From positions 1 to 52,133 of IMG/VR virus record IMGVR_UViG_3300036791_000029: a DNA stretch of 52,133 nucleotides; one strand, given 5' to 3'. Shown here in pieces: positions 13,924-22,419 of this stretch (its first letter is position 1; each line of letters starts with the position of its first letter). Below the pieces are notes generated by a model. It worked only from the letters and a program-made list of their open reading frames with translations, made no database searches and was not told the DNA's origin. The DNA is from a virus. The position numbers and the translations under genes are program-made.

Positions 13924-14772
13924 ATGGCAAAGCGTGTAATACGGCAAGACAGCGTGACTGAGAACCTTCCTGCTACTCTCACAGCAGAAGAGGAAATGCT
14001 GGCCAAGCTGGCACAAAAGAATACAGTATTTGATCGTAATGAACAAGTTGTTCCGCGTCTCAAGATACTACAGCCACTTAATCCTGAAGTTCAGGAAGGT
14101 GGCAGTGCCTATGTTCCTGGTGCGAAAGCAGGTATGTTTTATAATACCGCAAGTAACAAGTTGACTCCTGGCCAGGAGGGGATGATCATTTGTGTTATTG
14201 GTCATCAAAAACAGACTATTGAATGGGCAAGTAACAATCCTGGTTCTGGTCTCATAAAGATTTGGGGATCAGATGAAGGTTGGAAAGCATTGTGCGAACC
14301 AGCTCAGCGTGATGCTCTTAATCCTTTGACCAGGGAAGGTCATTATATAGATAAGCAGAGATCATTTCTTATCTTGGATATCAATACTCAGACTGGAGAG
14401 ACTGATCCTAGTTTCTTCAATCTGAGAAGCACAGGTAATCGTGTGGCTAATCTCCTGGCCACGATGTTGACACAAACCAGGATGAAGATGAGTAATGGTC
14501 AGACTATTACTCCACCATTCTATTACTTCACATACAAGATGACATTAGACTTGGTGCGTAATATTCAAGGTCAATCTTGGTGGTCTCCCAAGATCGTAAA
14601 GAATACCAATAAGGATAATATGCATGTAAAGACACAAGATATGCCGAAAGGTGATGCTATCTTTAAGCAGGCTATACTACTACAGGAACATTTCCTGGAA
14701 GGTGGTATTCAACAGAGCGATTGGGAACAGCCCAATGCTGATTTGGGTGGTGATAATATTCCTTCATTCTAA
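13924..14772 (+). CDS. Probable single-stranded DNA-binding or recombination protein
   Basis: A 282-residue protein with a central beta-rich domain (KLTPGQEGMIICVIGHQKQTIEW, RSFLILDINTQTGETDPSFFNLRSTG) and an acidic, disordered C-terminus ending in DNIPSF. A phage protein of this length and layout near a polymerase often coats ssDNA, and an acidic tail with a terminal Phe is the hallmark of SSB-type proteins. This is inference from layout; no OB-fold signature is certain. CTCCTGGCCAGGAG, a perfect palindrome of the dispersed motif, lies in its coding sequence at 14165-14178. Confidence 0.5.
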   Translation: MAKRVIRQDSVTENLPATLTAEEEMLAKLAQKNTVFDRNEQVVPRLKILQPLNPEVQEGGSAYVPGAKAGMFYNTASNKLTPGQEGMIICVIGHQKQTIEWASNNPGSGLIKIWGSDEGWKALCEPAQRDALNPLTREGHYIDKQRSFLILDINTQTGETDPSFFNLRSTGNRVANLLATMLTQTRMKMSNGQTITPPFYYFTYKMTLDLVRNIQGQSWWSPKIVKNTNKDNMHVKTQDMPKGDAIFKQAILLQEHFLEGGIQQSDWEQPNADLGGDNIPSF

Positions 14773-15000
14773 CGAGTAGAGGTTCCAGGCGGGTCTCCTT
14801 TCACATGATGGGCGCACATGGCGACATGACCATTCTCCCTAACAATAATGGGCCTCAATGGATTCACCCCTGTTATTGTATGGGTAAACTGTGCCTGGGT
14901 AAAGCGAAGACAGAAAGATTGGTCGCGGTATAGTATTGGGCAAACTATACAGGATGGCCTCCACCCATCCTCCCAATGCCCACTAATATAGGAGAGCAAA

Positions 15001-15489
15001 ATGAACAACACTTATATTCCTCTCAATCTAGCCAAAGAACTATTGGACAGATTGGATAGATACGAAACAAAATTAAACGTGATGGCAAAACAAATTGATA
15101 CAATATATCATGATGATTATGAACAATCATCAAATGTACAAGATATTCCAGATGAAGAATTGCCAATGGAAGAAAAGATCAAGAGGCTTGGACAGAAGAT
15201 ACCATATAATTTGATTAGTGACCCCATTGAAGTAATGAGATTCAAAGATTTTCTATATGAAGCCAAAAAGAAAGGTAGTCAGCTCAGTCAAATTGAACGA
15301 GACTTACTTGACATTGCTGATAAGAACTTTAATGATATTAGACTATCAAGTAAACATCTAAGTGTTTTGAAAAGCATATATCAGAGACTATATGGAAAGC
15401 AATGGCCTTTCAAGTATCAGCAAGGATACATGTATAAGTTGGAAGGCTATCAACCAGAATGGGAATTTTTTGAGGATCAGAGATCATGA
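15001..15489 (+). CDS. Hypothetical helical protein, 162 residues
   Basis: Not recognised. Charged and helical: an N-terminal coiled-coil-like helix (LAKELLDRLDRYETKLNVMAKQ), an acidic linker, and a helical C-terminus with Trp and Tyr. The ATG follows TAGGAGAGC. Its stop overlaps the FAD protein start (ATGA). The 228 bases before it (14773-15000) hold no gene but are GC-richer and contain a GGATGG / CCATCC-type inverted repeat. Confidence 0.55.
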   Translation: MNNTYIPLNLAKELLDRLDRYETKLNVMAKQIDTIYHDDYEQSSNVQDIPDEELPMEEKIKRLGQKIPYNLISDPIEVMRFKDFLYEAKKKGSQLSQIERDLLDIADKNFNDIRLSSKHLSVLKSIYQRLYGKQWPFKYQQGYMYKLEGYQPEWEFFEDQRS

Positions 15490-16427
15490 TTATTATAGGA
15501 GCAGGATTAGCTGGACTCCTGGCGGCCAGGAGATTAGCACATCATGACCCTATAGTATATGAACAGCAAGGATCGTTACCAAATAATCATAGTGCCTTGT
15601 TACGTTTTCGATCATCTATAGTTGGAGATGCTATAGGCATTCCATTTAAGCAAGTAACAGTATACAAAGGGGTTTTACTTGAAGATGAAACAATCACAAA
15701 TACTCCAACTATCAGAGAATTCAATTCTTATTCTATCAAATCAACTGGAGGTATCTATCAACGATCTATTGTTGATGTACACCCGGTTACACGCTTTATT
15801 GCACCAAACGACTTCGTGTACACCTGTAGTATTGGATCTACAATTCTATTCGCCCATGATGCTAAAGATTGTCTCTGCGGAATTGATAAAAAAGAACCTA
15901 TCATCTCAACAATCTCAATGCCCATCTTAATGAAGATAATCAATTATCCAGGTTGGTCGGAGTTTAATTTCCATACCAAAAAGATATGGACTATCAATTG
16001 TGATCTGGAAGATGTTGATGTATATCAAACACTATATGTTCCATATGGTGTTGATGAACCTTATAGAGTTAGCATTACTGGTAACAGAATGACATTAGAG
16101 TTTACTTTTAATCCTGCTGGAATAGGATCAAAAGATTTTATTGATCAATATCTTGACATTCTATTTGCTAATCATGGTATCATAGCTACCAACATAGTTC
16201 AAAAGGAACAAGACTATGGCAAGATTGTTCCAATAGACGAATATGAGCGCCAGAAGTTTATACTGTGGGCCACTGATAATTGGAACATCTATTCACTGGG
16301 ACGATACGCTACATGGAGACAAATACTACTTGATGATGTAATGAAAGACATAGGAGTAATAACCAAATTCATCGAACAACGCAACAACTATGCGCGACTG
16401 ATCAAAATAGGAGATAAAAATGCCTAA
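15486..16427 (+). CDS. FAD/NAD(P)-binding Rossmann-fold protein
   Basis: A 313-residue protein beginning with a dinucleotide-binding motif, IIIGAGLAGLLAARRL (GxGxxG at residues 5-10), then a strand ending in an acidic residue (VYEQQ). This is the N-terminus of flavin-dependent oxidoreductases of the amine oxidase / UDP-galactopyranose mutase class. The C-terminal ATDNWNIYSLGRYATWRQ resembles the second FAD contact of this class (G-R-x-A at its core). The substrate is unknown. It lies just upstream of ThyX and pyrophosphatases, so a nucleotide or DNA-modification role is plausible. An inverted pair, CTCCTGGCGGCCAGGAG, sits in its first codons (15516-15532). Confidence 0.7.
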   Translation: MIIIGAGLAGLLAARRLAHHDPIVYEQQGSLPNNHSALLRFRSSIVGDAIGIPFKQVTVYKGVLLEDETITNTPTIREFNSYSIKSTGGIYQRSIVDVHPVTRFIAPNDFVYTCSIGSTILFAHDAKDCLCGIDKKEPIISTISMPILMKIINYPGWSEFNFHTKKIWTINCDLEDVDVYQTLYVPYGVDEPYRVSITGNRMTLEFTFNPAGIGSKDFIDQYLDILFANHGIIATNIVQKEQDYGKIVPIDEYERQKFILWATDNWNIYSLGRYATWRQILLDDVMKDIGVITKFIEQRNNYARLIKIGDKNA

Positions 16428-16776
16428 AGTAAACTGGGCTGAACTATACTATCATGCTAAAAGATCAAGTGAAGAATTGAAGACTAGAGAAGGATTTAGT
16501 GATGGTATACAACATTTAGATGCATTCACAAATACTATTGAGAAGGATATTAATTCTGCTCTAAATAATCACAGCAATGTTACCAAAAATGAGATTAAAC
16601 ATAAACGAGCAAAGTCTAATTTCAATCCAAAACCGTGCAAGAATTGCGGTAAAATATTTCAACCTACTGGTAGTAGACATCTATGGTGTGAAAATTGTGA
16701 AACTCCATCCGATCAAAGACAAAAATTAATTGCTGAACTAATGAAGGATAATACTAAAGGAGGATACAATGCCTAA
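16420..16776 (+). CDS. Zinc-ribbon protein, 118 residues
   Basis: A hydrophilic N-terminal region precedes a Cys4 zinc ribbon: PCKNCGKIF (about 69-77) and WCENCE (about 89-94), twelve residues apart. This kind is common in phage and bacterial DNA-binding proteins. It overlaps the FAD gene by eight bases and ThyX by eight bases. Function unknown. Confidence 0.65.
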   Translation: MPKVNWAELYYHAKRSSEELKTREGFSDGIQHLDAFTNTIEKDINSALNNHSNVTKNEIKHKRAKSNFNPKPCKNCGKIFQPTGSRHLWCENCETPSDQRQKLIAELMKDNTKGGYNA

Positions 16777-17515
16777 TGTAACACTACTGCATGCTACGCC
16801 AGAAGCCATCGAACTACTGATCTTCACCAAGAATACTAGGCTCAATATGGGCCCAAAAGGAATGGATGAGATATGCTCCTGGCCCATGGAGCGCAAGATG
16901 GAAGAACTCAGATATATGTCTACAACTATTCCTAGCAGTTGGGAGTTCGTTGATCTGATCTTTTGTATTGAGGGAGTATCAAGAGCATTTACTCATCAAT
17001 TAGTAAGAACAAGAACAGCAAGCTATGCGCAACAAGCTATGCGTATAGTTGATATGACTGGATTTGATTATCATGTTGGCCCTTCAATTAAAGGTAATCA
17101 TAAAGCAGAAGCGCGATATGAAGATGCTATGCACGATATTTCGGACACGTATCGTGAACTAATTGAGATGGGCGTCAAACCTGAAGATGCTCGTGGAGTA
17201 TTGCCCACAGATATACTCACCAATATTTGTATGAAGATTAACTTGCGTAATTTTTCTGATCTTGTCAAGAAACGTATGACACCACGAGTGCAAGATGAAT
17301 ATGCTGAAGTATTGACGCAAATGATTACTGTTGTTCTTATAGAATGGCCTTGGTCAGCACTATTCATTATGCCCCGTAATGTAGATGCTCATAAAAAACT
17401 AGCAGCATATCTCAAAGAACAACTAGACAAAGAGGTCAAATCAACAGGTAAATCCCAGAACGAAACAGAAGCTTGGGCAGCAATGAAGTATCTCGACATA
17501 CTGCGCCAGGAGTAA
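16769..17515 (+). CDS. thyX: FAD-dependent thymidylate synthase (ThyX)
   Basis: Makes dTMP from dUMP with methylene-tetrahydrofolate, FAD and NADPH. The 248-residue protein carries SRAFTHQLVRTRTASYAQQAMR; the ThyX motif RHRxxSxNxxSxR appears as RTRTASYAQQAMR at residues 80-92. The Arg and first Ser positions are kept, while His, Asn and the second Ser are Thr, Ala and Ala, so it is a diverged member. Length fits the family. It lies in an unbroken chain of overlapping genes with the FAD protein and MazG-like enzyme, giving the phage its own thymidine supply or a variant pyrimidine. Confidence 0.85.
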   Translation: MPNVTLLHATPEAIELLIFTKNTRLNMGPKGMDEICSWPMERKMEELRYMSTTIPSSWEFVDLIFCIEGVSRAFTHQLVRTRTASYAQQAMRIVDMTGFDYHVGPSIKGNHKAEARYEDAMHDISDTYRELIEMGVKPEDARGVLPTDILTNICMKINLRNFSDLVKKRMTPRVQDEYAEVLTQMITVVLIEWPWSALFIMPRNVDAHKKLAAYLKEQLDKEVKSTGKSQNETEAWAAMKYLDILRQE

Positions 17516-17518
17516 TAA

Positions 17519-17836
17519 ATGTCAGACGAAACAATACGTCGAATGGCAGAAAACATCACTAAGACTTTAGCCAATGAAGGTAAACTACTAGAAGCAGGTT
17601 GGCAAACATATCGTTTGTTATGCTTGAAGAAAGGATTTCATGACCCTGCGGATGATTTACATGAAGCATTTGTTGCTGGAGCCGAACATCTATTTTCATC
17701 AATAATGAATATGCTTGATCCTGGACTAGAGGAAACTGATGGTGATATGCAACGAATGAATAATATTGCTAATGAAATAGAACCAATTAGAAAAATGTTA
17801 CAGCTTAAGTATGGTTTAGCAAAAGGGAGAGCGTGA
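17519..17836 (+). CDS. Hypothetical protein, 105 residues
   Basis: Not recognised; a helical protein (EAGWQTYRLLCLKKGF, DDLHEAFVAGAEHLFSSIMNML). CGCCAGGAG stands about ten bases before its ATG and is its ribosome site. Its stop overlaps the MazG-like gene by four bases. Such small helical proteins are common in nucleotide-metabolism operons of phages; no role can be assigned. Confidence 0.6.
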   Translation: MSDETIRRMAENITKTLANEGKLLEAGWQTYRLLCLKKGFHDPADDLHEAFVAGAEHLFSSIMNMLDPGLEETDGDMQRMNNIANEIEPIRKMLQLKYGLAKGRA

Positions 17837-18234
17837 TGCTCACAGATACAGATACCAATGGTTTTGTGATTACTGTAGATACATACTACAAGATGGGAGT
17901 AATGATCGAACAACTAGTAGCACAATGTCATGGAGCAGCAAGAGCAAATCATTGGTGGGATAAGGAACGCAATGTAGGAGAACTATTGTGCCTTATACAT
18001 AGTGAGATCAGTGAAGCAATGGAAGGGCATCGTAAAGATGCTAATGATGAACATATAAAGCTACAGAAATCAATTACAGTAGAATTGGCTGATGCTCTCA
18101 TACGCATATTTGATTTGGCAGGAGGATTGCGACTTAATTTGGGAACTTGTTTCGCAGAGAAATTCTATTACAATCAAGTAAGAGCAGATCATAAGATTGA
18201 ACACCGTATGGCGCCAGGAGGGAAGAAATACTGA
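17833..18234 (+). CDS. MazG-like nucleoside triphosphate pyrophosphohydrolase
   Basis: An all-alpha NTP pyrophosphatase of 133 residues. The two metal-binding helices are visible: HSEISEAMEG with E57 and E60 (ExxE), and VELADALIRIFDLAG with E83 and D86 (ExxD). These enzymes split (d)NTPs to NMP and pyrophosphate; in phages they may clear unwanted nucleotides or lower alarmones. Between the ThyX block and the DUF1599-like gene it fits a role in shaping the dNTP pool. The C-terminus includes GGK, where a CGCCAGGAG motif overlaps the codons. Confidence 0.8.
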   Translation: MMLTDTDTNGFVITVDTYYKMGVMIEQLVAQCHGAARANHWWDKERNVGELLCLIHSEISEAMEGHRKDANDEHIKLQKSITVELADALIRIFDLAGGLRLNLGTCFAEKFYYNQVRADHKIEHRMAPGGKKY

Positions 18235-18524
18235 TGAGACCCAGCGAACAACTAGCACAACTAGCAAATCTATATGAAGAAAGAAACAAACAGTATGGAG
18301 ACAGTTACAAGGAAGCAGGAGCAGTATTAGGATCATTGTTTCCTAAAGGTGTCAACCTATCTGAGCATATTGACTTCAATAGGTTCTGTATTATAGTTCA
18401 TATGATAACAAAGCTATCCCGATACTGTAATAACTTTGAACATCCTAATCACGATGACCATCTCAAAGACATAGCTGTTTATGCAACTATGTTACTTGAA
18501 CTTGATGGAGTAAAAGAACAATGA
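18234..18524 (+). CDS. DUF1599-like nucleotide-modification-associated protein
   Basis: A 96-residue protein with the pattern YEERNKQYGDSY at the start and VHMITKLSRYCN...DDHLKDIAVYATML at the end. This is typical of the DUF1599 family, which often occurs near phage nucleotide-modification and pyrophosphatase genes. The exact activity is unknown. It overlaps its neighbours by one and four bases, so it is made together with the MazG-like enzyme and exonuclease. Confidence 0.65.
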   Translation: MRPSEQLAQLANLYEERNKQYGDSYKEAGAVLGSLFPKGVNLSEHIDFNRFCIIVHMITKLSRYCNNFEHPNHDDHLKDIAVYATMLLELDGVKEQ

Positions 18525-19069
18525 TCATCTTCATGGATACAGAAACAACCTCACTCCTGGCGATCGAAGCTGCAGACCTTGCACACCAGCCTCACATCAT
18601 TGAGATTGCTTGCGTAAAGACTGATTATGATTTTAACATTACTGACATATATACTACATTAATTAAACCACCAATACGAATACCATTAGAGGTAATTAAC
18701 ATTCATGGTATTACTGATGAAGAGGTATCTGGCCAGAAGCCATTTGCTGGATACTATAGACAACTCTCTTCATTCTTTATTGGAGTAACACATCTCATAG
18801 GACACAATCTTCAATTTGATAAACGAATGTTAGAGAATGAATTGAAACGTATTAACAGAGTAACAAATTTTCCCTGGCCTCCCAAAAACATTTGTACTGT
18901 TGAAGAAATAATGAAGATCAAAGGGCATCGTATGTCTCTTAGTGATCTCCATTTTGAGTTGTTTGGTCAAGGATTTGAGGAAGCACATAGAGCAGAATCA
19001 GACACAATGGCATTAGTTAGTGTTTACAAAACTATGATCTATAGGAAAATGGTGGAGTTCAAACAATGA
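18521..19069 (+). CDS. DnaQ-like DEDDh 3'-5' exonuclease
   Basis: A proofreading-type exonuclease of 182 residues. All DEDDh residues are visible: D6 and E8 in FMDTETT, D100 in GHNLQFD, and H156 and D161 in HRAESDT. INIHGITDEEV (about 59-69) is a classic DnaQ segment. It is encoded just before the DnaE-type polymerase, so it most likely supplies proofreading in trans, as epsilon does for bacterial alpha. A CTCCTGGCG motif lies in its early codons as Leu-Leu-Ala. Confidence 0.85.
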   Translation: MIIFMDTETTSLLAIEAADLAHQPHIIEIACVKTDYDFNITDIYTTLIKPPIRIPLEVINIHGITDEEVSGQKPFAGYYRQLSSFFIGVTHLIGHNLQFDKRMLENELKRINRVTNFPWPPKNICTVEEIMKIKGHRMSLSDLHFELFGQGFEEAHRAESDTMALVSVYKTMIYRKMVEFKQ

Positions 19070-19407
19070 AAGCACCTACAACTATGGCAGAATTAGCACA
19101 GCACCGCCAAGAGCGTTATGAACATCGTAGGAGAGCAAGAATATTAGGTATGGCAATAGATCAAACTATACAAGGACTCAAAAACATAGCGGTGTATTCC
19201 AATCCCAAATTTTGGGAAGTAGATGATGAAGGATTAATGGATGTACAGAAATGGAAATCTATTCAATCTGATGCTGAAATAATATTAAATGATACAATAA
19301 GACTTGAGGAAAAATTGAGAACAATGGCTGACATCTATGCAAGTATGATGCCAACAAATAAAGAACTGGACATGTATCGTGATTACACAATTACAGATAA
19401 GGACTGA
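19066..19407 (+). CDS. Hypothetical helical protein, 113 residues
   Basis: Not recognised. Basic and helical at the N-terminus (LAQHRQERYEHRRRARILGMAIDQ), with a second long helix (SDAEIILNDTIRLEEKLRTMADIYASMM). It sits between exonuclease and polymerase, overlapping the first by four bases and the polymerase start by 29. A small subunit bridging the two is possible, but only position supports this. Confidence 0.55.
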   Translation: MKAPTTMAELAQHRQERYEHRRRARILGMAIDQTIQGLKNIAVYSNPKFWEVDDEGLMDVQKWKSIQSDAEIILNDTIRLEEKLRTMADIYASMMPTNKELDMYRDYTITDKD

Positions 19408-22282
19408 GTTTTCATTTGGGTGGGCATATGGGCCCATTCCCAAGGTCATAAGTAGACTACAAGAATTAGAATGTCAATCCGCCGCCATTACAGATCGCAA
19501 CTCTACCTTTGGTCATGTTCAATGGAGCAAGCAGTGTAAGACTGCGGGCATTAAGCCTCTATTTGGAATTGAGCTAGCTTTTGTTAAAGATGTCAACATT
19601 AGAGAACGTCGCCAAAACATATTTTGGATACCATTAATTGCAAGAACTAATGCAGGTCTCAAAGAGATATACTCTGCTGTTGAGGAAGCATCACGCAACT
19701 TTTACTTTGTTCCTAGATTACCCTTCATTAGACTTAATGGCTTCAGTAAAGACATCATAATTCTCAGCGGTAGTTCAGGACTAGGAGATGGACCTAGGCT
19801 CGGGTCACGTGTATTCCGGTCGGGTCATCCATCTACTAGGAGCTCAATTCTAGATGGAAAGGTTGTTGCTATATCTGATAATTATATGATTACTGCTAAT
19901 GATCGCTCCGCATATGAAATACTAGCTAGGAAATTCCGCAATGATCGACCATCCCCTATGTACATTATGGATGAATGGGGATTGCGTAACGAGATGGATA
20001 TTGCTGATGGAGCCTTTCTCCTGGCGGACAGGCTCGCAGAAGAATGTAATGCTACTATACAAACAGCAACCAATATCAAATATCAATCGGATAAATCATT
20101 ACGAGACATGTGCATATTGGGCGCCAGGAGCCGTGGTCTAGAATTAAACCAAATATACAATGATCGACTAGACTATGAACTCAAGCTCATCAATGATAAA
20201 GGATATGATGATTACTTCTATGTCATAACAGATATGGTGCGCTATGCTAAAGCTAACATGCTCGTTGGACCTGCTCGCGGAAGTAGCTGTGGTTCTCTTG
20301 TTTGTTATTTATTGGGTATTACTGATATTGATCCTCTCCCGCATGGTCTTATTTTTGAAAGATTTATTGATGTTACTCGTTATGACTTGCCCGACATAGA
20401 CATTGACTTTCAAGACAATAAGAGAGAAATGGTATTTGAGTATATCCAAGCCAAATATGGCCAGGAGAATGTGGCTAGACTTGGTACAGTTCTAAGATAC
20501 AAACCTAAATCCGCTATTGGAGAAACAGCGAAAGCACTAAAGATACCTGATGAAGATACTATAGCACTCAAAGACTCAATGCTCAAGAGATCAAGTGGAG
20601 ACTCAAGAGCAGGACTATGTATTCTTGATACGTTCAAAGAATTAGAAATTGGACAAAGATTTATTGAACAATATCCTGCTATGGTAATAGCTGGAGAAAT
20701 AGAGAATCATGCTCATACTACTGGAAAGCATGCAGCAGGCGTCATTATAACCAATGAGCCTCTCATCAATTATGTAGCCAAGGATGTCAGAACAAATACT
20801 GTTCACATTGATAAATATGATGCTGAGTTGATCAACCTAATGAAGATAGATGCATTAGGTCTCAAGACACTTACCATTATCAGCGATTGTCTAGATGCTA
20901 TTGGTTGGACATACGATCAATTGCTCAAGCATCCATTAGATGATGACAAAGCCTTTGAAGTATTGCGCAAGTTCCAGTTCTGTGGTATATTTCAGTTTGA
21001 AGGTCAAGCGTTACAAACTCTGGCCAGGAGACTAACTGTAGATCGTTTTGACGACATAGCTTGTCTAACAGCATTAGCTAGACCAGGACCATTTGCTTCT
21101 GGCGCCAGTGCCGAGTGGGTCCAATGTCGTATGGGCAAGAAACAAATTGAATACATTCATCCATCTATGGAACGTTATACCAAAGATACATATGGCGTCA
21201 TAGTCTATCAAGAACAAGTTATGAATTGTGTTCGCGAGATTGGCTTGCTATCATGGGAAGATACCTCAACATTACGCAAGGCTATGTCCAAGTCTTTTGG
21301 CATTGAATACTTTGATCGTTTCTGGCAACGGTTCAGGGAAGGTGCCATGTCACAAGGCATTGATGAGACCACGGCCAGGAGGATATGGGATAGTGTCAAT
21401 AAGATGGGGTCGTGGGCATTCAATAAGAGTCATGCAGTTGCTTACGGTATGCTGTCATATTTCTGCTGCGTATTGAAGGCTCATCATCCTATTGAGTTTG
21501 CTCTAGCCAATATTCGTAACACTAATTTTGAGGATAGCATTAAACGTTACTTGCGTGAACTTGATCGTGCTGGTTATACCTTCAAACCATATGATTTAGA
21601 CCATAGCAAAGTTACTTGGAGCTATGAAGATGGAGCATTTCTAGGAGGTCTCACAAACATTAAAGGTATTGGATTACGCAAAGCCAATGATATACTCCTG
21701 GCGCGCCGTGCTGGAGCACAATATAAATGGCCAAAGGAAATAACAACTCCATTTGATAACATATTTGAAGGCAGAGAACGTTTTGGTGAAGTAATTTTGA
21801 ATCCAAAGAAGTATAACATCATTCATATACCTCGCAGAGACTTAATTGATTTGCCTGATGACTATGAAGGTCCAATAACACTAATGGCAAAGATAGTGCA
21901 TCGAAACGAAAGGTCACTCAATGAAACTATGTTCTTAGTGCAACGAAACAATGTAATGGTTCCGATGGACACGTGGCTCAATCTATTGATTGAAGATGAT
22001 ACTGCAACTGCTTACGCGACAATATCAAGATTCAAATATCCATCATTGGGACTACAATTGATTAACGATTACAGCATTGGTGATTGGTTTATATTTGGTG
22101 GTATGGCACGCAATGGACGCAGAGTTTATGTTGATAGATTTAGGTTTCTAGGAGAGGGAACAAGAACACAAACAGAGAAATCTAACATGGGAACAAGATT
22201 GAATTATACAAGAAACAAGGCACAAGAGAATCATGCAATAGGGTCCGTCGGCTCTCCCGCGCGCGCGCTCGCGGCGGAGTAA
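19379..22282 (+). CDS. dnaE: DNA polymerase III alpha subunit-like (DnaE, family C)
   Basis: A family C replicative polymerase of 967 residues. It starts with a PHP-type domain (ITDRNSTFGHVQWSKQCKTAGIKPLFGIEL, about 38-65) whose usual His-rich metal motif is replaced (LQIRTEFSFGW), so the PHP active site looks dead. The palm carries PARGSSCGSLVCYLLGITDIDPLPHGLIFERF and the catalytic PDIDIDF (about 338-344); the third Asp is probably in KIDALGL. Finger and HhH-type regions follow. Bacterial alpha is about 1,160 residues, so the C-terminus is short. The start is GTG. The last codons (SPARALAAE) are unusually GC-rich. An exonuclease gene lies nearby. Confidence 0.88.
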   Translation: MITQLQIRTEFSFGWAYGPIPKVISRLQELECQSAAITDRNSTFGHVQWSKQCKTAGIKPLFGIELAFVKDVNIRERRQNIFWIPLIARTNAGLKEIYSAVEEASRNFYFVPRLPFIRLNGFSKDIIILSGSSGLGDGPRLGSRVFRSGHPSTRSSILDGKVVAISDNYMITANDRSAYEILARKFRNDRPSPMYIMDEWGLRNEMDIADGAFLLADRLAEECNATIQTATNIKYQSDKSLRDMCILGARSRGLELNQIYNDRLDYELKLINDKGYDDYFYVITDMVRYAKANMLVGPARGSSCGSLVCYLLGITDIDPLPHGLIFERFIDVTRYDLPDIDIDFQDNKREMVFEYIQAKYGQENVARLGTVLRYKPKSAIGETAKALKIPDEDTIALKDSMLKRSSGDSRAGLCILDTFKELEIGQRFIEQYPAMVIAGEIENHAHTTGKHAAGVIITNEPLINYVAKDVRTNTVHIDKYDAELINLMKIDALGLKTLTIISDCLDAIGWTYDQLLKHPLDDDKAFEVLRKFQFCGIFQFEGQALQTLARRLTVDRFDDIACLTALARPGPFASGASAEWVQCRMGKKQIEYIHPSMERYTKDTYGVIVYQEQVMNCVREIGLLSWEDTSTLRKAMSKSFGIEYFDRFWQRFREGAMSQGIDETTARRIWDSVNKMGSWAFNKSHAVAYGMLSYFCCVLKAHHPIEFALANIRNTNFEDSIKRYLRELDRAGYTFKPYDLDHSKVTWSYEDGAFLGGLTNIKGIGLRKANDILLARRAGAQYKWPKEITTPFDNIFEGRERFGEVILNPKKYNIIHIPRRDLIDLPDDYEGPITLMAKIVHRNERSLNETMFLVQRNNVMVPMDTWLNLLIEDDTATAYATISRFKYPSLGLQLINDYSIGDWFIFGGMARNGRRVYVDRFRFLGEGTRTQTEKSNMGTRLNYTRNKAQENHAIGSVGSPARALAAE

Positions 22283-22359
22283 ACATAGGCTTTCCCGCTC
22301 TTTCTACAGGTGCTAGGCGGCGCGTATAGGGGTAGTCGGTAGGGGAGTAGCGGGGTATA

Positions 22360-22390
22360 AATTACCGCTCTAGAAAGGCTTCTAAATCGA
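22360..22390 (+). promoter_or_regulatory. Leader hairpin before the SNF2 gene
   Basis: The 137-base gap 22283-22419 holds no gene. AGCGG...CCGCT forms a small hairpin around TATAAATTA, followed by CTCTAGAAAGGCTTC, which recalls the CTAGAAAGG tail of the two-hairpin leaders. TATAAA could be a -10 box, but no clear -35 box is seen. Confidence 0.3.
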
Positions 22391-22419
22391 AAGTAGTAAC
22401 GGAAACGAGAGGCAATAGA

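Noticed and set aside
18550-18565. HIP1 (GCGATCGC), which would indicate a cyanobacterial host
   Set aside because: GGCGATCG occurs here in isolation, but no enrichment of the full octamer was seen.
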